The notes under the pieces are model-generated. The model was not told the DNA's origin and did not search any database. It saw nothing but the letters and a program-made list of their open reading frames with translations. This document shows positions 57,481 to 64,000 of a DNA stretch of 64,000 bases, piece by piece; the stretch's first letter is position 1; every line of letters begins with the position of its first letter. Made by a program: the position numbers and the translations under genes. The stretch lies in NCBI GenBank assembly GCA_016801885.1, contig CM028898.1:13428858-13492857 (forward strand), given 5' to 3'. The stretch is from Toxotes chatareus (taxonomy: Eukaryota; Chordata; Actinopteri; Toxotidae).

Positions 57481-59589
57481 CACGTATAAATAAGTTGCCA
57501 ATGGGAGAAGTCATCAATAATGATTTTGAGTAGTGAATATACTAAGCCTGGTATATAAGAAAATATATGCCACACCATGACTTTGTCACATTGACCTTCA
57601 GCTGTGGAGATCTAATCTGTAAGTGCTGTGAAACATTTCCACTTTGCAGCTCGGTATTATGTTTGAAAAAACTGTTTGACTGAACAGGTCACAGCTCTTA
57701 ACTCTGTATACTGCACATATTTCCTTTTTTAATGTGCAAGGTTTTCATGCTTGTTAACGAAATTATGCTCCACTGTGCTGTATGTTCCTAATCATCGTAG
57801 CATTTGGTCATACAATATGTTTTCCCACTGGGAAAGCGCACTGTTGACAATAACACTTGTCTGAACACTGCCAAAGCCTTTTTTTTGTGCTCAGCCAGAG
57901 ACAATGCCAGATCCAAACCATTCGTTTACAATGATGGGACATTTGTTTATCATAATTAGAGTCTGCTTTCATGCCAGTGCAGATTCAGCCATGAAGACCT
58001 CTTTTGGTGTTTTTACAGAAGTGAGAACTAGTAATTGGATAACAGTGTGATGCCATATATGTAAAGATAATTTTTCCAGTTTTTATTTTAAAACCCGTTT
58101 ATTGAGTTAAAACAAAAATCCATGTGCAAAATTGCCGGGTTTTACCATGAAATGTGTAAGAGGATGCATAATCAGTTGCTCTTTTGCATTTTCCTTCGGT
58201 TTTTCTTTTCAGTGTCTTTTACTTGTAGGTTTTTGTGCACTAGTGGCAAGGAGATATTGTTTACTGTTATTGTGTTAATCTGTTGATTTATTCAGGCCAT
58301 AGTTCATCAGACCAAAGCTCATTCACACAGAGGTATCAATACGTTTTAGTTTAGAAGTAAAACACAAACTTTACAAATTTTACTGAGCTTGTTTTTTATT
58401 CTGGAGAAAATCTGTTGACTTGGTGCAACAAATGGAAATAAGACAAATGCATCCCACTCAAATGAGCATCTCATCATTAAAAAAGGCATATCCAATCCCA
58501 AAATGCAGACGTGATTTACTGTGGAGCTGTAAATAACCTCTTTTATTAATGCACCACAAGTCTTGGGGATATAGTGCTTACTGTGATAAATGAGCAACAT
58601 ATGTTGACAATCTAACATGTCCTATATCTTGTCCTCAGGGCCTCCCTGTTTCACAGCACCTTGTACAGTGAGACAATTGTGTGTTGGAAAACAAGGAGCA
58701 AGGATCACAGGCAGCCATCGCAAAACCCTGAGTGTTTTCTCTACTGCTCCTAGAGCACCAAGACATGGAGAAAATGAGGTTAGAGATCAGGGTAATCATA
58801 ATAATGATGTGTCCCATGGCTGAATATCACACAGAGTTTCTCTTTGTAGGCCCAGCCTAGTCAGTGGGTGGCTCTTCACACAAACGTCTATTTTACCGCT
58901 GGTGAACTATGAATTGTTCAAACCCCCGTCCTTTCACTCTGCATCTGGAGCTTAAGCAGAAAACAAATATACATTATGGGATATGTATTTTTAATGCTGG
59001 GAGTCTGTGTTCCCTGTGGGAATTCTCCATGTGGTGTGTCTTTGCACAGTGACTAATTTGTTATCCTGCTAGAAACTACACTAGCGCTTTAGAAAACCAC
59101 CCCACTGGAAGGCCTCATTTACGTACCAGTGTTGTTCTTATTCATCAATTACACCTTCTAACATGTCTTTGTGGTTTAGAGGATCAAATAAGTGAAATGC
59201 ATTTTAGTTGCTGTTACCAGGTTATGGTACACTGCTGCATCAGCTGTTTGGCCTTGCTGCACAGAAGGAAGTTTTCTAAACTGTGTGTTGAGGATTGTAC
59301 ATATGGAATTTGCCTGTAATTAGTAGCACATTTCCTTGTTTATCTTTGCCAGGGCAACCTCTCTAGGCTGTGCATATTTGGGCCTTTTTATCAAAGCTGG
59401 TGGGCAGCAGAGTGTGACACATGGCTGCCATGACAAACTGAAAAATCACCCTGTGTTTGCTTCAGAGAGGGGCTCAACAAGGAGACAGGAAAGGATTTGA
59501 TCATCAGATCTGTCCTCCCTGGAGAGGGAAAACGCCTTGCGCTCTGAACACACTAAGACACTCCCTCATTTGCAGCCTTTCATGACTGC

Positions 59590-60250
59590 CTGGGATGAAC
59601 TAGTTTAAGATGAGGAGGCAGACAGTGGATTCTATGGCTGCTGGCTCTGTTAGACGGACCGCATGGTGGGATTTTGTTGCCAAACAGGGACCTGCTTTGT
59701 GTTGCTGTGGTGTTTATTTGCTGTGCTGTATTTGATTTGAGGCAAATGTTCAGTCTGTTGTGTCTTAGGCAGCATTTTAAACTAAATCTGACACAGGGAC
59801 ACAGTGGTCTGAGCCATCCGTGATGCCTGTCCGACTTGGCCGAACTACAACAGGAAATAAATAAAAAGCTGAGTTCTGCTACCAATTCATTACTGTAGTA
59901 TCACATCCAGCAGCTGGGCCACAGCAGGGGACTAGTTAGCCGCTTAGTTAGCCAGAGAGATGCCTTCAGTCTCATGGCAAAAACTCATTAGTGTAGGCTA
60001 GTTGGAGTCCATTTTCATCATGTTCAGCTCAAGCTGCTCACTGTTCCTCCTGTGTGGCTGCAGCAGCGAGCAGTTGGTCCTTCGGCGCTGTGCACTTTTG
60101 TCCCATAAACAGCCAGAACTCCCGCGGCTCTGCTTGATTGTTTTCATTAGTCTGTCGGCGGTAGCTTGATACTACTAGCCGGCAACGTGGCTGTCATTTT
60201 CCATGAGCTCCAAAAATATGGGAGAGGTGAAGCGGAGGGTTGCTTTTATA
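59590..60250. repeat. Possible old interspersed repeat
   Basis: The run ATAAATAAAAAGCTGAGTTC, CACATCCAGCAGCTGGGCCA, CTAGTTAGCCGCTTAGTTAG, GGCAAAAACTCATTAG and AAAATATGGGAGAGGTGAAG resembles a fish repeat that I recall only in part. Boundaries and identity are uncertain; it could equally be unique sequence. Confidence 0.3.
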
Positions 60251-60829
60251 GCTTCCCCACCCATGTTGTTACTATCATATCAGTGTGGAGTCTGATATAA
60301 AATCCTACATGCTCCAGGCCACACATTTCACCCTGCATTCCTGTGCCTGTAATTGGTTATTGTCAAAATACGTAGGGGGGTTGGGTGTAAGCTGTGGAGG
60401 GGAAATGAAGAGAATGAGGGAAGAGGGGGAGGAAAAGGGGATGGGTGTACTGTATATTTCAGTTCAAGCTACAACCACAAGCACAACTGGGAGACTTTAA
60501 ACACAGGGAGCTATGGTTGCTGGTGCCAAAATGCATCCCCCCATGATGAAGAGGAATTTTTAACACATCTTTCATTTGCATGTGTCCAATTAGGTTTCCT
60601 TCAGATCCTGCTGGGGTGATGGTGGCAGGGGGTGCCTGCTTCTGCGATCTCTCCTCTTAAAGCACACAGTGTTTGCCAGAGATGACATGGGTGTGCCAGC
60701 ATGATTACATTTGGGTTCTGAACAAATTTGTTTGGGTTTAATTTTTGGGGGAGTGATTTATGCAGTTGTGTAGAAGAGGGGGTGACCTATATAAACTCTG
60801 TTCCCAGCTTTTTAATTTTCAACATTTGA

Positions 60830-61130
60830 GCTGATAAATCATAACATAAATTATAGCATTGTTTAAATTGTTGGTTGATTAGCTGATTGAAAGAAACCTA
60901 ATTAACAACAATTGTGATAATTGGTTATTTATCAGTCAAAAATGAACATTTGTTGCTTCTAGACTCTTAAAAGTGAGGATTTGCTGCTTTTCTCTGTTTT
61001 ATAGACTTGTAAATTGAATTTATTTGGAGTTTGGACCATTGGTAAGACAAAGGCTATTTGAAGACATTATGTTGGGCTCAGGGATATTTTCTGGCATTTT
61101 ATAGCCTATTGATTAATAGGAAAAATAATA
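60830..61130 (+). repeat. Old interspersed repeat, family B, longest copy
   Basis: TTAGCTGATTGAAAGAAACC, TGTTGCTTCTAGACTCTTAA, GTGAGGATTTGCTGCTTTTC, TCTGTTTTATAGACTTGTAA, ATTGAATTTATTTGGAGTTT and GACATTATGTTGGGCTCAGG match, in order, the best-known form of this percomorph repeat. Confidence 0.75.
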
Positions 61131-63217
61131 ATAATACTCGAAAAAAACATTACAAGCCTCACAGTGATCTTTAAGGGGAATAAAACACTTTGTTATCATC
61201 TAATGATGAATCCAAACCATTTTGCTTTGTTGAGCACTTGTTTCAGCTCTTTTTATCTTGCTGCCCCCTAGACAGACCTGGAATTCTCCAAAGCGACCCA
61301 GTGCATCTTAATGTCCCACTTTTTCATGTTTCCCAGGTTAATATGCAGCTCAGCATTTTAGTACGTGTGCCCTCGTTGCAAAACTTTGTTAAAGTATTTT
61401 GTCAGGTACAGATCTCGATTGTTTGTTATCTTAGAACAACCTTATCTATGTAAAACACTCCAGGCGTCATTAGAGAATGCTTTGACTTTGAGGACAGTGT
61501 GCAAAGGCATTCACTCACTGTCCAAACTCATCTGTCACAAAACTTGCTGAACTGAGCGTTTTCTGTTACAAATCAGCAAGAAATTGCGCTGAAACAGCTG
61601 GTGTCCACTGCTGTGTTGTTTCACACTGAATTCAGATGCAGTAAATTTAGATTCAGATCATCTGTTAATTTATATTTTATTTCTAGTGCAGGACTTTAGA
61701 TAATGTAATGGGGAGTCATAGAGACGCACCATTAACAGTGCCATGGTATGCGTACAGTGTCTCTTGTCTATATTTTATAATTAAAAATTGGCTTCTGTGT
61801 ACTTTGAGACATAGAAATGGATTAAACAAGGCGCTCAGATTGTGGTTGTGGGTTGATTAGCAGGAGCACACTCTGCTTTTGACCTTTGGATGCTCCTCAG
61901 ATTTGAAATGATTTTCTGTCAACACTCTCTAGTGTATCATACCCTGAGAAGAAATGACTCTCCTAATTTCAAAAGCAAAAAAAAAAATGTTTGTTCAACA
62001 TTAAATGTTTATTCACATACAAATATTCAAATTTAGAACTTTCAGCACACAAAATCCGTTACAAACCTAAACAGACTTTATACAGCCTCAAAATACATGA
62101 ATGATTTAATTGTGGCATAGTTATTAAACCTGGCTGGGTTTGCTGGAGTGTAAACTTCCCCTAAATCCAATAACAAGCAGAGCAGAATGGCTATTGTTGC
62201 CTACAATTTGATTTAGTATCACCCAGGGCCAGTATTTGCTGGTTGTGAACAGGGCCTTTTTAACATAACCTGTAATGCCACAAAATAATGTAGTTAGTCA
62301 ATGATATGCTAAACACTTGGAGGTAATGCTGGTAGGTAGTAAGCCAGTTAGCCAGACATGCTGATGGTTACACCTTAGAGCAGATGAACACCTCTTTCAC
62401 CCTTGCACATGTGTATTTGCTTTTTGAAAGGCTTAAAAGAAGACACTTGCCCTTACTTCAGATCCATGTGCACAGCTTCAACATTTGGACAAATCCAAAG
62501 CTTGACAGGCCCCCTGGGCGTAGTTATGTCTGCTAAGCTATGATACAGCAATCGCTGTTGAGGGGAATTGGTTTAGCGATTGGTCGCCTGAAATCCTTTT
62601 TGAATCCTGATATTTAATTTATAGGAGTGCAGTCCATAGACTCATAACATTGTTTACACTAATGACAGGCAATGACTGCAGTTAATAAGAGCATGGTGAG
62701 ATTGTTGGCTTTGAGACGGCAGTGAGTGGAAGTGCCTGTAGCACTGCCATTTGTGATGGTTTATGTCTTGTCACCAGAGCTGCATCTAATTACATTCATT
62801 ACAGCCACTCGTATCAACTTTTAAATTTGTCCTGCTGCCTTTTCCCTTTTAATCTGTCTGGAATGGAATTAGACGGAGGTGTTTTGTAGAATCACTTTAC
62901 AGAGGGGCAATTTTTACATAAAGAATAATAGGTTGTGCTTGTTTACTTGCTCAAAACATCTATATGGCTTTAGGTCACAATGAAGAATGCAATTTCTCTT
63001 TTAAAACACTGTGTGTGTTATGTGAGATTTCTCTAATCCATGGTGTGATTGCAGTGAGCAGTTTTTCTCCATTTGATAGGTTTATGGCAAAATGTCAGAA
63101 AAAAGCTGGACTGAATTCTAACAGGGCTCTTTCTGAATCACGTCAGCTGATGGGGAGTTACTCTGATGTCATTTGTTTTTGTGGGGCAAGGACAGGTCAC
63201 ACTGGCTGATCTGTATA

Positions 63218-63218
<1 letters not shown>

Positions 63219-63249
<31 letters not shown>

Positions 63250-63250
63250 G
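63219..63250. repeat. CT microsatellite
   Basis: About fifteen CT units, interrupted once, in presumed ptpre intron. Confidence 0.85.
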
Positions 63251-63459
63251 TTAGTCTTCCCTCCCCTCCACCCCCTCAGTCTTCAGATTTTCCTGTCTTC
63301 TTGTTTATCATTACTCCCACGGGTCCTCTCTCTCTACCTTGTGTCTTCCTTTTAAATTTCTTCCTTTGAAAGAACAATAATGCGTTTTATTGTGAAAGAA
63401 TGCTAATGAAACCCTAGATATTAGACCCAAACCCAAGAAATTATAAGATATCTATTTCT

Positions 63460-63540
63460 TTAGTTAAGACTTTAAGATAAGACTTTATTGATCCCACAGC
63501 AGGGAAATTTACTTGTGAGGCAGCTCACAAGAAAAACAGG
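63460..63540 (+). repeat. Interspersed repeat fragment (ACTTTATTGATCCC type)
   Basis: AAGACTTTATTGATCCCACA followed by GCAGGGAAATTTACTTGTGA matches the ACTTTATTGATCCCNNNGGGGAAATT motif frequent at the ends of teleost non-LTR retroelements. Only this end is recognisable. Confidence 0.55.
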
Positions 63541-64000
63541 AAAGAAGGATAAAGTGCAGAAAAGCAGGAAGTGTGCATGCAATTCAAGTACGAAAGACAG
63601 CGTATTTACAAAAAAGTTAAGTTAAAGACACAAAAACTTAATCTCATAAGAAAGGAAAACGGATTCCTATACTGTTTATGTCACAATAACATAATACAAA
63701 ATTGTATTCAACACTGCATTAAATTTCCTTTAAAAGTAGCTGAGATCACCGGAAACCATCAAGTCATTTAGTGTGTTTCTGAATTTTGGCTTGAAATTAT
63801 AGAGAAATAAGTTGTGATGAGGTATTTTAATTTAGCTAAAAACAACACTGCTGCCAATGCAACTCTGTGATAACCCACGGTGCTTATTTGGTACAGTTTC
63901 AAAGGTCTCAGTGTAAAATGTTAGACCTTTTTGTGGGGTGCTAATAAATTATGCATCAAAAGCACAACAGTGCTCACAACCGTAATGGATAGGCTGCTAT

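Larger units (their letters stand above)
50389..64000. other. Presumed first intron(s) of ptpre; no coding exon recognised
   Basis: In 13.6 kb I find none of the phosphatase motifs (such as HCSAGVGRTG) and no recognisable PTPRE signal-peptide or membrane exon. Contents are repeat families A and B (54.2, 57.1 and 60.8 kb), a possible repeat at 59.6-60.25 kb, a repeat fragment at 63.46 kb, microsatellites and homopolymers. A 128-codon open frame at 52,846 has no known similarity. If the plus-strand transcript at 50.2 kb is ptpre, the coding exons lie beyond base 64,000. Confidence 0.5.

Noticed and set aside
1..64000. CRISPR array, operon, prophage or other prokaryotic system
   Set aside because: The DNA is clearly vertebrate; no regularly spaced repeats, no prokaryotic gene packing.

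Overview
The window is vertebrate nuclear DNA, almost certainly from a percomorph teleost fish. Evidence: GT-AG introns, genes spread over kilobases, AT-rich non-coding DNA with long homopolymers and microsatellites, and fragments of several interspersed repeats common in percomorph genomes. It also holds a dead Tc1-like transposon and a tRNA-derived SINE. Nothing looks bacterial, and I saw no operon, CRISPR array or prokaryotic mobile element.

Layout. (1) 51-15,110, plus strand: the last nine coding exons of dock1 (DOCK180), spliced in frame to 418 codons plus stop, ending with the proline-rich Crk-binding tail, a 3' UTR and a poly(A) signal. (2) 15.1-26.8 kb: intergenic, with the Tc1 fossil (17.7-19.0 kb), old repeats and hairpins. 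(3) 26,927-28,357, plus: a complete two-exon forkhead gene of the FOXI family (376 aa), called foxi2 from its neighbours, with a TATA-like box and poly(A) signal. (4) 28.9-47.7 kb: 18.8 kb with no recognisable gene, containing repeats, an intact SINE with target-site duplications, and possible regulatory DNA. (5) 48,146-49,255, minus: a complete three-exon clarin gene (231 aa, four membrane segments), called clrn3. (6) 50.2-50.85 kb: a CpG-dense stretch with a strong splice donor, the likely promoter and untranslated first exon of ptpre. (7) 50.4-64 kb: no recognised coding exon; probably ptpre intron.

The order and strands dock1(+), foxi2(+), clrn3(-), then a plus-strand promoter match human 10q26.2 (DOCK1, NPS, FOXI2, CLRN3, PTPRE), except that no NPS is seen. 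The genes are conserved neighbours, not one pathway: DOCK1 activates Rac with ELMO and Crk; FOXI factors specify ionocyte, otic and ectodermal fates; clarins are four-pass membrane proteins; PTPRE is a tyrosine phosphatase.

I did not find a convincing new biological system. The points most worth a second look are a perfect 18-bp palindrome just upstream of foxi2, the nested Tc1 fossil, the SINE with a near-intact tRNA head, several perfect hairpins, and a TG repeat abutting a clrn3 splice acceptor. Repeat families were identified from memory of teleost sequences, not by a search.
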